Source: Wolfiporia cocos | Taxonomy: Eukaryota > Basidiomycota > Agaricomycetes > Polyporales > Phaeolaceae | Length of the DNA stretch: 64,000 nt | Direction of reading: 5' to 3' | NCBI GenBank assembly: GCA_029448655.1 | Contig: JACCLO010000005.1 | Span: 930,001-994,000, forward strand | Shown here: piece after piece, positions 46,876 through 59,000 of the stretch | Layout: each line of letters opens with the position of its first letter | How positions within the stretch are numbered: position 1 is the first letter of the stretch | Notes under the pieces: model-generated | What the model was told of the DNA's origin: nothing | Seen by the model: only the letters and a program-made list of their open reading frames with translations | Databases searched by the model: none | Made by a program: the position numbers and the translations under genes

Positions 46876-48069
46876 TCATCTTCGCATGCGCTTCTTGAAG
46901 CGTTCCATGACCTGCGAGGAAATCGTCAGGACAGATATCAAGATAGAAATCAGCGGGCGCACTAGCTCGTCAGTGGCGGTTTGATTACGTTCGTGGTAAG
47001 GGCGTTGATAATCATGCTCTTCCGGTAGCAATCCCATGGCCTCTAGTTTCGCATCACGGATGATATCAGCGTCAGACTTCGCCTTGAGGTTTGGTCGGTA
47101 AACTATGCGAATGCTCAGCCAAGTGTTCACGAATCACAAGGCGGAAAACATACATCGTGCAGCGGCGAGGTGTTCCTCGTCATTGTTCTGCTTCTTCCTA
47201 TCTCTTCGGTCCTCGCTGATCATTCGCTTCGCTTTCTCCGTTTCCTCAATATTCTTAAGACGAGTGCTATGCATCATCAGGTTTAATACCTCGCGCATGA
47301 CAGAGCGAAGAAATGCCACAAACTCCATGCCAAGATCCACCTCCGGAATGGCAGTCAACATCGCTAGACTGTTCGTGACGCTCCCCTCGTCTTGTTCCTT
47401 CTTCTCCTGCCTGACCTTATATTTGTCCGGTATGTTGAATAGCTCTGCATATGGATCTAAGGGTGCATCGTTCTTCTGCGCCTCCTGTGATCCTCTCCGA
47501 AGTTTCATATTCTCCTCGATATACGCCATCCTGTCAAAGTCATCAGTATGAGAACCGTGTAGTAATGAACGTAGAAGTGCAGCTCACATGTGTTTGTCAA
47601 CGTCAAGCGCATTGGTCTGCTGTGTGAAGTTGTTCGCTCGGACAACACGCCGAGCTTTCGCCTCCGCATCGTCATCTTCGCTACACCGCACAGCATCAAG
47701 GTCAAGCTCTCGAGCAATGAAAAACAACGCACTCGTCATCAGCGTCCCGGCTCATTCCCTTCCGCAGTCCACCCTGGTCCTCCTCGCCCTCCCGTGGCCG
47801 CTTTCTCCTCTTCTTCGTATCTCCTTTCACCAATTTCTGCACATCGATGCCCTCCCTTGCTCGTCGCAGCTTCCGCAGTTCAATGAGATCTGCGAGCCTG
47901 ACCGACTCGTCGGTTAGCTCAAATGCTCCGCGTAAAGAAGGGAGAATGGCCAGAGGACCTACTCTAGTTTCTCGTCACCTTCGAGTACCTCCTTTTCAGG
48001 CTGTTCATCGTCAAGCTCGGCGGACTTTTGGCGAATATTCGGCTGCGGACGGGTACGTCTCTTGATCAT
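46876..48069 (-). CDS. Tls1 / C9orf78 (Hep59) family protein
   Basis: Small, charged nuclear protein family linked to the spliceosome; S. pombe Tls1 affects telomere-related splicing. Start MIKRRTRPQPNIRQKS at 48069. After an intron comes LADLIELRKLRRAREGIDVQKLVKG, the family signature (ELRKLR..GID..KL..G). A basic/acidic segment KKRRKRPREGEEDQGGLRKGM follows, then ARRVVRANNFTQQTNALDVDKHMMAYIEENMKLRRG, a conserved block. ERAKRMI-type helices, YRPNLKAKSDADIIRDAKLEAMGLLPEE and the terminal VMERFKKRMRR end the protein. Five or so short introns separate these segments and the last donor/acceptor pair joins DEL to VMERF in phase. Length is near 290 residues. Confidence 0.85.
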
Positions 48070-48290
48070 ACTGGACGATCTGCAGTAATGCAGTAATGTA
48101 TCAAAGCCACTTGTTGTAAGCGCTCGCTATTGAAATGCCTATTAAATTGACGCCCGACTCCGTTACAAAGGCATTAGGTCGTTTCAAGGAAAAGGGTTAC
48201 ATATCGGTATATACAAGGTACAGCGATGATGCAAAGCAGGATAATCAACGTCCGAGAAGCTCTAGAATAAATACATCTGCCCAAGATCAG

Positions 48291-49937
48291 CTACGATCGA
48301 GTAGTATCGTTTTCGGTAACGTTTAACGGGGTATTTGAGCGGGCAGGTGTCGGTAGCTGTGCGTCCAAGTCGCCTGTTCGTCCCAGGTCCGCACTCCCCG
48401 GCATAGGACTACCCGAAGGGAGACGATATCGAGCAAACACAGTGTTGTCCTGTGCTACCCAGCTGGTACTGCCAGCTGCAGAGGCGTCGGTCGTGTCGTG
48501 TCGATTTGTACTGCCATGGCTATTTTCGACAGCGGGAGAGGCATAACGAGAAAGCAGCGACTCGGGAGCACGGACTCCCCCGCGGCGGAGACGAGGGGCA
48601 ATGACTTGTCTTCTGGCCTCGTTAATATCGGCGATGCTCGCACGGCGGCTGGACGACGGCAGCGAAGGTTCTGCCGCAGAGGACGCGGAAGCAGCGGGAT
48701 ACCACGGACTCTGGCCGCTGGATGTGGCGGCGGGCAGCTGGGCACTGTAGGAGTCTTCGAGTGGAGGTGACTGCGAGGACCTAGGGCTCCATGGAAAGGC
48801 ACCGCCTACCTCGTGTCGGTGGCGAAGGGGCGTCCAGAGACTATTAGGTGGCGGCAGGTACAGGCCCCTTGTGTCGACGATGGGCAGTGTTGTTTGTGTC
48901 GAGAGCGGTTCATTCAGGTCGTGCGTCGTCGACCGGAACCTCCAGGTTGCATCAGGCAGGTCTTCAGGTCGGACCGTGTCTGATTCATGCTGGCTTTGCC
49001 GCGCGGATGACCTGCGCCGCTGGGTAAACTCGCTGAAATCCATAGCTCGCCCCCGAGGCAGTCGGCGCACAGAGTTTTGCCGTGCCAGAGCGGCACCGCC
49101 TGCAGAGAAGCTGTTGAAAGGAGGAGGATTGAGGCGATGGCTGGCGGAGGGAAGGGCGGGTGGTGAAAGCGGCCGAGGACTCGTGACGAGAATCGCACGA
49201 CTCGTTTCGGCTGCGTTGGGCGAGCCTGTCGCTAGGGGAGTCGGTTCTGACGGCCGCACAGCAGACAGGTCAGAAAATGGCGAAGGCGAGCGTACGGGTC
49301 GTGTGTATGCGTCGTACAGGTCAGTGTTCAGACGGGCTCCCTCGAAAGGCACGTCGAACTCGCTGTGTGCACTGCGTGCGTCGGCGCCTGTATCGTCTTC
49401 CTCTTCGTAAAGAGCGGTATCCATTCCAGGGTCAAGAGTGAACCATGCCCGCCGGTTATGTATTCTTCTTGGTCGACGATTATGGAAGATCCGCAGAGGC
49501 GCTGTCTGCAGTCGGAGAGACTTGGCCGTCCGCTCTGAAATGAGGCGTCGGTCGTCGGTGTCTGGTCGGTTCTGGCGGTCGGCAATTTCCTACATGCATC
49601 GTTGCGACAATGTTCGTACGCTAACAGAGAAGAGTAAGGGTAATGACGCACCCTGACAAGGATCTCAATCATCATAGCCGTGAAGGAGTCGCCCTCGTCC
49701 AGCTTTTCCACAAAAGTCTCATATGATATTGATGGCTCGTTGTCTTCTCGTTCTTGAGATAGGCGTTTGACCGAACCAGAGCTGTGGGAGAAATGAGCCA
49801 GTTAGCTGCAATAAAGTCAACTTGACGTACACCAAGCTCTTGAACTTTTGGAGAAGAACATCATCGTGATGTCTGAGAGTCCTGGGAAGATTGTTAACGA
49901 CGGAACGCGTATCCGACTCGCGCGATGTGGCCATCAT
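48291..49937 (-). CDS. Uncharacterised, mostly disordered protein (511 aa)
   Basis: Exons 49937-49831, 49781-49652 and 49589-48291 join in phase. I do not recognise a domain. The first 70 residues contain helices (HHDDVLLQKFKSLV; SISYETFVEKLDEGDSFTAMMIEILVRV) that could form a small folded N-module. The rest is Ser/Pro/Arg-rich, with many RSPSPF, SPRPLSPP and SRRAS-type sites that look like phosphorylation motifs. It ends at a stop 222 bp before the TLS1 start. It could be a regulatory or cytoskeletal adaptor, but no function can be stated. Divergent from TFIIB. Confidence 0.75.
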
Positions 49938-50375
49938 ACCATTTGCCCATGTTGACGATGTCAGCTGCAGACCAGCGTGTTCCAGTACTCGAAGACGATG
50001 AACGGAGGCTACGAACAGATGGACGTGAAGCTGAAAGCTGAAGCTTAAGAGTATTCGGCTAATTTTGTCGATCGACGTTAACCCGAAATTACGTAATTTA
50101 CATCTTTTATCCTCAATGTGTGGCGGGGCTGTGGCTCTCTTTGTCCCCGACGTTCATCTTCAACGTCGAGCCAACACCCAACACCCTCGTGTCTGTCGTG
50201 TCTCTGGTGCTCCCGGTAAGTTACATTGAGAGTCGCACTGGATACGATGATTCTATGTCAGAAGACAATTAGTTTGCACGGAATCGTAGCAGCGCTCAGG
50301 CTTGCGCTCAACGAGACAAAAGACCGGGCACACCCTACATTTCTATCTCGCTCGTAATCCACGCCCACACGTATC
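49938..50375. promoter_or_regulatory. Divergent promoter region of the 511-aa protein gene and TFIIB
   Basis: 438 bp between two start codons on opposite strands. It must hold both promoters unless distal elements exist. A pyrimidine-rich stretch lies before the TFIIB ATG; no clear TATA box was seen near it. Confidence 0.5.
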
Positions 50376-51510
50376 ATGGCATTCGTCCAACCGTTCCCGC
50401 TCGCTCAACCCATTCAAAAAGTCGAGCTACCGACGTTCGGCCCCGACCTTGCCGTCCGCTTAATCTGCCCTGAGTGCAGAGACCCGAACCCCAATATCGT
50501 CGAGGAGTTCAGCAGTGGCGATCTCGTCTGTGGTACGTGTGGGCTGGTATTGGGAGACAGAGTCGTCGACACGCGGAGTGAATGGCGGGTAAGTGCTCGG
50601 GCGTGCTACTCTAGTCCGCATGAGTCATCCATCGACTTCACTTGCTTGTATCCTACAGACGTTCGCTAACGACGAAGGAGATGACCCGTCGCGTGTCGGA
50701 GCTGCTTCTGATCCTCTCATGGAGGGCATGGAGCAGCTGGACACGGCCATATCCTTCCGTGACGGAGGCTCAGGTATTGCGCGCGAGCTCCAACGCGCAG
50801 CATCGCGCTCCACCGGCTCGCGCTCGGAGCGCAACCTCTTGCAAGCCTTCCGCGACATTGCTTCGTGGTGCGACCAGTTCTCCCTTCCTAAAACGATCTC
50901 CGATATCGCGAAGCAGCTGTACAAGCGATCCGACGAGGAGAAGCTCCTCCGCGGAAAGCCTCTTGACGCCGTCATTGCTGCGTGCATTTTCATCGCGTGC
51001 CGCCAGGCTCATGTTCCGCGGACGTTTCGCGAGATATGCAATTTGACACACGTCAGCAAGAAGGTGCTCGGCCAGTGCTACAAAGCGCTCGAGCAGGCGT
51101 TCAATCTCACGCCTGGGGCGTCTGCCACCCACGACCGCCGTCTCAACACGCCGGCAGCGGCGCGTGGCCCGGAGGACCTCCTCGTGCGGTACTGCAACCA
51201 TCTCGACCTGCCGCCAAACGTGCAGCCCATCTGCTCCGATATCATTATCAAGGCGCGCGAGCTCGGCATTGCGGACGGACGTTCGCCCGTGTCCATCGCA
51301 GGCGGTGCGATCTACTTTACATGTCATCTACTCGGTAAGGTCAAGAGCGCAAAGGATATAAGCGCCGTTGCAGGTGTCAGTGAGGGCACCATCAAGCTTG
51401 TATACCGGCTCTACTATGCGGATAAGGAGAAGCTGGTGAAGGAAGAGTGGATCAAGGAGGGAAAGGCTGACTTGGCTAGGCTGCCGGTTGATAACTCGAC
51501 GGGCAAGTGA
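50376..51510 (+). CDS. SUA7: Transcription initiation factor IIB
   Basis: General RNA polymerase II factor that bridges TBP and polymerase and sets the start site. Two exons, 50376-50588 and 50659-51510, give 354 residues. The zinc ribbon is CPEC...[20 protein letters not shown], ending exactly at the intron. [19 protein letters not shown] matches the B-reader/linker. Two cyclin repeats follow: [32 protein letters not shown] with [20 protein letters not shown], and [18 protein letters not shown] with [19 protein letters not shown] and [19 protein letters not shown]. Length and order are standard for fungi. Confidence 0.97.
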
Positions 51511-51718
51511 AGGTATGCGTTGGGTATTAGCGGAGATCTTGGAAATGATGGACAACTGATTCCTACCATATGCTACGGATAATACACCGTTGTAAATATA
51601 CCTATGCCTCGTATAGCAATACGATCACATTCGTTCACCAAGTTGTCTCGTGAGTTCGTACAGAGCATCAAACATCAAGTAGACTGAGATTCGAGACGGT
51701 GGAGCATGAACGAAGTGT

Positions 51719-52888
51719 TTATTTTCTACCCTTCTTCCCCTTTCCGCCCCCTGATTCTCTCGCGAGCGCAGCACTACCTTTTCCTTTGCTTGCGGCTCTG
51801 ATCGCCTTCCTAACATTGAGGACGCCGTTCCCACCATCCTCTCTTGACGATTTTGCCTTCTTCGCGGAAGGCTCTCGCTCCAGTTTTTGTATGATGGCCA
51901 AATCCCGCGATTTCTCTGCATCTGCAGAGACCTCTGTGGGATCGAACTAAATCCCAGACAGGTCAGTTGACATAATGATTGGTAGCAGGATAGGGTGCCA
52001 CTTGCCTTGCGCTTGACACCCTTGATCTTCTTCTCGCCTTCCAGTGTTCTGTCAAACTTGCCCATACTGGCCGTGCTGGTCCGTGTTGTGGCTAATGTTC
52101 TGTCGATTTGCTTCTTCCTGTCCGCATTCGGAGCTGTGCCGGATTGTGCGCTTGCGCCTTGCACACGAGCAAGATTTTGTTGGTGCTGCCGCTCGTTCTT
52201 GGCAATCCTCGCCTTCCGCTCATCTCGGGCAGCTTTCCGCGGATCATAATCCACATCTACAGACGACCATTTTCTGTCAGCAACTGATATACCCGCTGAT
52301 GGTCGAAGACACGCACCAGCATTCGCCGGCACCTCCGTGAGCCACTGCGTTTCCTTGTCCTTGTTTGAACCCTTCCATCCCCAGCGATTAACCCACTCCT
52401 GCTTCTCCTCATCCCACACCTTCTTGTCCCGCTTCTGGTGCTGGATTCCCTTCGCTTTCGCGAACAACTCCCACTTGGTTGGCGGCTTAGGCTTCGGCAG
52501 CGGCTTCGCACGGGGCAATTGTGTGGTTGGCGGGGGAAGCTGAGCAATGGGGCCTTCTTCTGACGAGGTTGTAGGCAGCGAGAAGAGCGCGCCGACGAGT
52601 GCTTGGATGCCGTCGCGAGCAGTGGACATCAGGTAGCCTTCAAGATCCTCACTGTGCGAAGTCAGACGGAGATGGGGCCTAAGTAGCAGAAGGGACGCAC
52701 TTGTAGCTCTCGGCATCGACTGGGTTGAGGTCAGTTACAGTCAAGAAGCCTGCGTCGATGACAAGCGGAATGTCCTTCTCGACCGTTACAGCTTTCCTGC
52801 GAACTATAATCAGCATCCCGAGTACGCTTTCGCTCCATAAGACGCACTGTTTCTCGGCGTGAGCGGCGAGGATATCGGAAACATCCAT
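51719..52888 (-). CDS. RRS1: Ribosome biogenesis regulatory protein Rrs1
   Basis: Nucleolar factor which, with Rpf2, brings the 5S RNP into pre-60S particles. Start MDVSDILAAHAEKQ at 52888. A short intron (about 52847-52804) is followed by KAVTVEKDIPLVIDAGFLTVTDLNPVD, a diagnostic Rrs1 segment. The next exons carry RDGIQALVGALFSLPT, LPRAKPLPKPKPPTKWELFAKAKGI, the family signature, then KVWDEEKQEWVNRWGWKGSNKD and DVDYDPRKAARDERKARIAKNERQHQQNLARV. The last exon has FDPTEVSADAEKSRDLAIIQKLE and a Lys-rich nucleolar tail ending GGGKGKKGRK. Convergent with TFIIB, 208 bp between stops. Confidence 0.93.
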
Positions 52889-53508
52889 AATTTATGCAGT
52901 GTTTTGACGCGCGATAAGAGGTGGTGGTATATCCAACAGCCGGCGTGTCGCTCACCAGAAAATGTAAGTGATCGAGATCGAATCCGAATCCGGGGTTCGC
53001 GGCGGATGAGTACCGAGTTCATGTATCATCCAACATCGCACCCACAAATCCGACGCGGCAGTCTTTTCCAGCAATCACTCCAGCTAGACATGAATCGTAC
53101 GACTTTTATGGCCATGTACAGCTGGTACACCTCTGTGGATCATGTGCGCCATGATCACGTATTATGTATATCGCTGCGGGAAGGGATATCATGCCCTTAA
53201 CAAGGTTTGATGAAAGACAGGCCGAATTCGCTATAACTGCAGGTCGTTCAGCGATGCTCGCTTCCACCTAGCTCCCTGCAAATTTCGCTCGTGGAGGTCA
53301 GTGCCTCCTATTTCCTGACTACCTCTTGCAGACGACTTGCTGCAGGCAGTGTGACAAACAATAGTGCTATCCTGTGTCTCTCTGGTACTCTGTGTTGGAA
53401 GAGTGACAAATATTGGGTGAGTGATGCTAACTCAATTCCTGCGCTCGGCTCATGGTTTTTACTTTAGTTCCCCTCCCACTCAAATTCCAAGCTCAGAATT
53501 CATCCCGC
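52889..53508. promoter_or_regulatory. Divergent promoter region RRS1 / MYND gene
   Basis: 620 bp separating the RRS1 start from the MYND protein start. No exon supported; antisense ORFs overlap RRS1 exon 1. Confidence 0.45.
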
Positions 53509-54657
53509 ATGACTTACCCCTGCGAGCTCTGTCGGGACCCTGCAATTAAGCGTTGCTCTGGTTGCTCTAAGGCGTGGTACTGCAGCGAAGAACACCAGAA
53601 ATACCACTGGATTGAGCATATCTTCGACTGCAAACCGAAATCAGAAATCACCACCGCTCATTACCTCGCGCTTGCCGTTCAACGCGATCTACTCCCTGAA
53701 GATCCACAGACATGCGAGGATTACGGCTTCGATAGAGCGGTCACTACAGAAAACCGATCGAAACTGTTCGGTCTCTACGTCGGTCTCATCAAACACATGG
53801 ATATACCCACCAAGAAGATACACAAGTGGCGCATCAACGGTACGCTTATACAAGAGATCAAAGCAGCATTTGAGAAGCTGCCCCCGGCTAGCCGTGGCGG
53901 CTACTACCCGTGGTTCCTGCAGAATCAATACGTTCTGGACAGTTCCCTGCAGCCCCCAAGCGACCTAGTTCAGGCGACCCTTGAACCTGGTCGGCGTTAC
54001 GTAGGTCTGCCAGTGTCTCTCACGCAAGAGCAGGTTGCAGAAATTGTCAAGAATTGGCCAGGAAACAAGCAACGGTGTTACACCTTCTGCGTGCTCCTCC
54101 TCGCCCGCTGGCATCCTGGTCCTTCCGTGGAGGGGTGGGTGCACTTCGGATTCTGCACCTGTGACTGTGTGGAAAGCGAGATAGGGCTCGGAGCGCTGTA
54201 CCGACAGCTGCTCGACCGGTGCACGTTTGAGGAATTCTGCGTTGCGTTTGAAGCGTCGTCCATCATTGCTCTCTTCGATCATCATGGTCTCAAGCCACAG
54301 CGGGAGAACTTCCACAACTTTGAGGACGTTCTTTCCGGCTCGCCGCACGTGAACAAGAGCGTATGGGACCTAAAGCAGTTCGTGATGAACAAGGACATGC
54401 GATTGATCCCATCCGTGAATGTCGACTATGGCTTCATGAATTGCCGGACGCCAGACGAGTACATGGAACTGAAGGGGCTATACAAGCAGCTCTTCGAGCT
54501 GGAGCGCAAGACCTCTTTTGACCCAGTTGAGCTCCATTACGCCGCCATCAGGGACAAGATCTTTGAGTACGCAAGTGGAGTGTTGAAGTTCAAGAAAGGG
54601 CAGAAAAAGCTGTATACGAGATTGATGAGGAATCCGTATCCTCTTGCCGAATACTGA
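53509..54657 (+). CDS. MYND-type zinc-finger protein, intact copy
   Basis: Single-exon gene of 382 residues (an in-frame ATG at 53452 would give 401; I prefer MTYPCELC because the MYND finger begins there in the sister copy). The finger CELCRDPAIKRCSGCSKAWYCSEEHQKYHWIEHIFDC has all eight metal ligands. The rest is unique to this family: SEITTAHYLALAVQRDLL, FLQNQYVLD, QRCYTFCVLLLARWHPG, LLDRCTFEEFCVAFEASSIIALFDHHGL, FEDVLSGSPHVNKSVWDLKQFV, YGFMNCRTPDEYMELKGLYKQLFEL and SFDPVELHYAAI. No known enzymatic domain such as SET is present. Paralogues at 37.6 kb (frameshifted) and 18.7 kb (decayed) point to a local expanding family. MYND fingers bind partner proteins; the role here is unknown. Confidence 0.88.
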   Translation: MTYPCELCRDPAIKRCSGCSKAWYCSEEHQKYHWIEHIFDCKPKSEITTAHYLALAVQRDLLPEDPQTCEDYGFDRAVTTENRSKLFGLYVGLIKHMDIPTKKIHKWRINGTLIQEIKAAFEKLPPASRGGYYPWFLQNQYVLDSSLQPPSDLVQATLEPGRRYVGLPVSLTQEQVAEIVKNWPGNKQRCYTFCVLLLARWHPGPSVEGWVHFGFCTCDCVESEIGLGALYRQLLDRCTFEEFCVAFEASSIIALFDHHGLKPQRENFHNFEDVLSGSPHVNKSVWDLKQFVMNKDMRLIPSVNVDYGFMNCRTPDEYMELKGLYKQLFELERKTSFDPVELHYAAIRDKIFEYASGVLKFKKGQKKLYTRLMRNPYPLAEY

Positions 54658-56056
54658 GGACTGATTGAGGGTACGCACCATATACCATACCTACGCGTCC
54701 TACCGTGACTCACGTGTTACCAACCTCAGTGTTGGATTCATCTAGCACATGCACGATTTATATATTTGGAATAGGTCAACTTGTATTCAGCTGGGTACAC
54801 CTTGGAGCCAGTATATACCGCCTATGACAAATTCAGTACGGTTACAATGATAACGAGAGCCACCAATGTAAAACTCTCTACCTACAAGGTACCCGGTGCC
54901 ATCCACATTTGTCATGTCTGAGCTTACCAGAATCGCCTTGCCTCTGGTAAGCAGACGTTGAGTATAGGAACGACTGTCTTCCTAACCTCAAGCTGATCCA
55001 TGAGCCTACGCAGACGTCGAAGTAACTACTAGCATCATTGTAAAGCTGTTTTAGAGGTGGCGCGGAAAATGCCGGGTAGAGTTTTGTATCCCACCAGGGA
55101 CCCTGTGGTCTTGCACTCGCTTGCATCAAACCCTCATCTTGTGACAGATAGCTGTAGCTTTCTAGCGGACTTGCTCGAAATTGAGGGCGGGAGACGGCGC
55201 ACACGGCACCAATATTCGCGGGATAATATGCATGCAGCGCTGAGCGCTCAAATTCCAAATCCCGTGGTATTCCGGTCGTGGTGTGTATAAGGCCAGCCTC
55301 GATCATACACACACCGGGGGCATTATCTAATGACTTTGTCGGAAACATGTTGGTATCATTTTAATAAGTGATCAAATGCGAACATAATGTACCGATCGAT
55401 AACATGGCTGTAGCTTATATAATATTTTCACAATTTGTCTAACATTTAGTCAAGATTTGAGCCGTGATTGATTGCATGGCATTCTGCATTTTGCAGGTTT
55501 TCAGAATGTTCTTAGAATGACGAACACACGTCCATATCGCATGCTCATCAAATGAGTATGGTATGCTACCAGCCTTGAACTTATAATTCCATTTCGGTTC
55601 AAACATCAACGCCACAGATGGATTATGACCTTGTAATCTAGTCCGGCTTCGAGATCACGCGCATTGCCTGTCCCGTACCGGGCCAGAAAACGGGCCAGAA
55701 AAACGTGCAATGACATATCCAGATTACAGGACATTATATGTAGAACGTTCGTCGACAATCATGAACCATGTTCGAAGAACTGGTCCAATTCATAATCTTC
55801 GTCCGCTCCGTGGGCTTCGTCAGCTTGATTGACCGATATCAGCTTCATTATCTGGGCATCGTCAGCTCCACACGTCGTACGCTGGAAATGAAGAGCTGCC
55901 TGCCTTATTCAATGGCAGCACATGAACACAGTGTTGCGAAATTGCTGCAATTTCCACTACCGTCTTGGCCGTATGGCATACGACTTGGTCAGGTCGAATG
56001 ATCGAGACGCCTATGTAGCGGTCATAATATAGGCGACCTCCTACCAGAGGGTATTG
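54658..56056. other. Gene-poor sequence between MYND gene and CACTA locus
   Basis: About 1.4 kb. The 156-codon minus ORF at 54878-55348 has no recognisable motif. AT-rich 55350-55470. May include the 3' flank of the CACTA element. Confidence 0.4.
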
Positions 56057-59000
56057 TCAGTATGGATCTTGAGGAACGTCAGCGGGTATCAGCTCTGCCA
56101 AGGTTTCCACCACCAAAAACGTCTCCTCGCACACCCTGCCTCGTGCATCTTTCCTTTTGTGAAGGAATATCTTCACGATGCGGCCAGCATGCTGTGTGTG
56201 AGTATCTGGGGCCTCGAACATGATGTTACTGTCCTTCATACCGCTGTGATGATCGCGATAGGTAACACCTTTGATGAAGACCCTGGTGCAGGACACGACA
56301 GTGGGAGATAGGGATATGCGATCGCGAGTGCCCCTATGCCCGTGTATGTCAGTGTACAGTTTGACACCTGCCTCCTGGTTCAGAAGCCGGACCAGTGTGT
56401 TGAGTGTCATACCATCCAAGGTCTCGGTTCTCGCAACCTTTCCTGGGTCGCCTCGTGGAGTGGAAGGCAGCTGCATATTCGCGATCTCGCGAAGTCTAGT
56501 GCCACGCCTATCCTCCGTATATACCGCATCATACGCATCCACAAGCTCTGCCACGATGCCACGTACATGATCTTCCTGTATCAGTGCCCGAAGATTCGCC
56601 GCTCGGCAGGTATGGATCATGTACGTTAACTCGAGCTCGCCTGGGTACGCGAAAATTAAGATTCAAACTTCAATGATCGCTGTGCAACATACTCACCAAA
56701 TTTGAGATTTGTGTGTTCACGTTGCAGTGTATAGTTTAGTCGCTCCGAGAAAAACGTTCTGACAGAGTGAACTGGGCCGAATTCGCGAAGAAAATCGCCC
56801 ACGTGTAATGCTAGATGGTGATTTGGTTTGAAATCGACCTCCTTGTAAAGCCCTTTCAGAGACTTGAGATAGCGAGTTATGGATGCGTTGTAAAGCGCGA
56901 TTAGGTTGTCGGACGTCTCCAGCAAACTGCTCGCCGTTACAGCGGTCACCAGTTCCATGAAATTGTGCAGCATACCACGCTTCCTGCTCGTAGCTGACTC
57001 TGCACCCCAGAGTCGGATCAGTGTGATAGGAAAGTTGATCGTGCAAGCAGTCAGCCACTGATCGGCATGTAGCTTGCCTCGCTCCGATGTCCCAAGGTTC
57101 GCAGGAGCGGGATTGATCCACGACGGAAGCTCGGTGCAAGCTAAATTGACGTGGATCTGACGCAAAGTTTCGCGCCCGAGGACAGCGGTCATGGTATCTT
57201 GATCGCCAGTTCTGTCCTCGAGTACTGGAGGCAGGGTCTGAACTGGAGGCAGGATCTACATAGATCAATATTGAGTTCTGAAGACAGCAGGGTGACACAC
57301 GGAACTACATGCTTACTGGATCCTGTGTCACGCTTCGTGTCGCCGTACCTGTCATTGAAGATGTCCGCTAGAAAAGATGTAAGTCTTTCATGGAACGTGC
57401 TACATTCGACACGTACCCATTCGATCAAGTGACTGATCAGGATTGATTTCGTTCCATTCGAAGGCAGCATTCTGCGTTCACACATTGCCACAAGAACCAG
57501 CTTTGTAAAATTCTTCATAATGCTCTCAGAACATCCCCTAGAAAAAGATCCCTCCGCTTTGACGACACGCTCCTCCAAGGGAAGCTGAGCTAGCGGCATG
57601 CTTGCACTCGTTTGACTGAGCCTCGCCACCATTGGCCTATCTTCGGCCCCGAGATCTTGGCCACGACGCTACAATCCGAAGTATTCAACGGCTGTACGTG
57701 CACACCGTGACTCGTGACAGAATTATAACACCTACCCAATCTAGCAATGTCTTCAAGATAACTTTCTTCTTATTTGACCGTCGTAGGTTATAGATGAAGG
57801 CAAGATGCCACAGTACCGCTTTCTTGCACGAGCTCAGCTCCCTAGGCGTTCCACGATGTAGATAGGTTAAGCCTTGCAGCATATCAGCATCAGGTGGTCG
57901 CACGGGCACCTTGTGCTTGCTGTTATAGATGCCGTCTCCATCATTCACGTCCTCCTTCATTCCCCACACGTCTCGGCAGTGCGTCTTCAGGAGCCCGAGG
58001 TATTGGTTATGCATGGTGTCGATGACTGTGAAGAGGATTGGATCCCAATACAGGAGGCAGAGAAGTTCGGACCACCGCACGCCGTTCTTATCAAACGTTT
58101 CTTGGCGCGCCTTCACTGATGTCTTCGATTTCCACTGTTCCGCAAGCCTCCGGTGCTCCTGTGGAGAACGCTTGCGCCACTGCTGTGAGTCTAAGTTCTC
58201 AATATCCTCCAGCTTCTGCCAACAGAAGCTGCAGAAATGCGTCGCTGAATGGCCACCGTGGCCCGATACCTGCTGCGCTGCAGGGAGGTCACATACCAGG
58301 GGAATGAGTGCACAGCGTACCAAGCGGCCGTTCACGAAATCTGCAGTCCTATTGAAGAATACACCTGGCTCCCAGAAAAGCGCTAACTCGTCGACGAGGG
58401 GACGCAGGAAGTGGTTGAGCTGATCCAGTGATGGCTCCGTAGGACCTGGAACGATCCCGACAAGATACATGTTTTCTGGGAGATAGCGAAGGTGGGGAGG
58501 CAGATTTAAACAGACCATATAGATGCCGGTGACTGATACCTGCTGCTTCCCCTCCTTATTGTAGAATGGGTTAAAGCTGTCGACTGACAAGCTGAAGAGG
58601 TAACGTCCCTCTCCCGGTGGAACGTTGACCCATGCAGACGAGCCATCAGGACCCCGGAAGGATGGGAACAGTGAGGCATCCCACACGTCCTGTCGGATTG
58701 TTTGTGAGCCCGAGCGAGCGCGCTCATTCGCTGCGTCCATAATCTTTTCCATACCCGGGCGGGATAGCAGCCGTGCCATCCAACTCTTCATTTCCTGGTG
58801 GAGGTACATGCGAGCAGGGAACGCGTAGTTCTTGCCTCGTATTGTCCGTGTACGCCATAATTTGGTTCCGCAAGGATTGCTCGTGGGAGTGTCGCGATGA
58901 GTACAGAACTCAGGATACGGGCGGGATTCGTACAGTGCGGAACAAGTCGGGCAACACGCGAATTGTTGGGTGTGAGGGTCAAGGTCAAAGCGGTCCATGA

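Noticed and set aside
54878..55348. 156-codon minus-strand ORF as a gene
   Set aside because: No motif, no spliced continuation and no promoter signal that I could defend.
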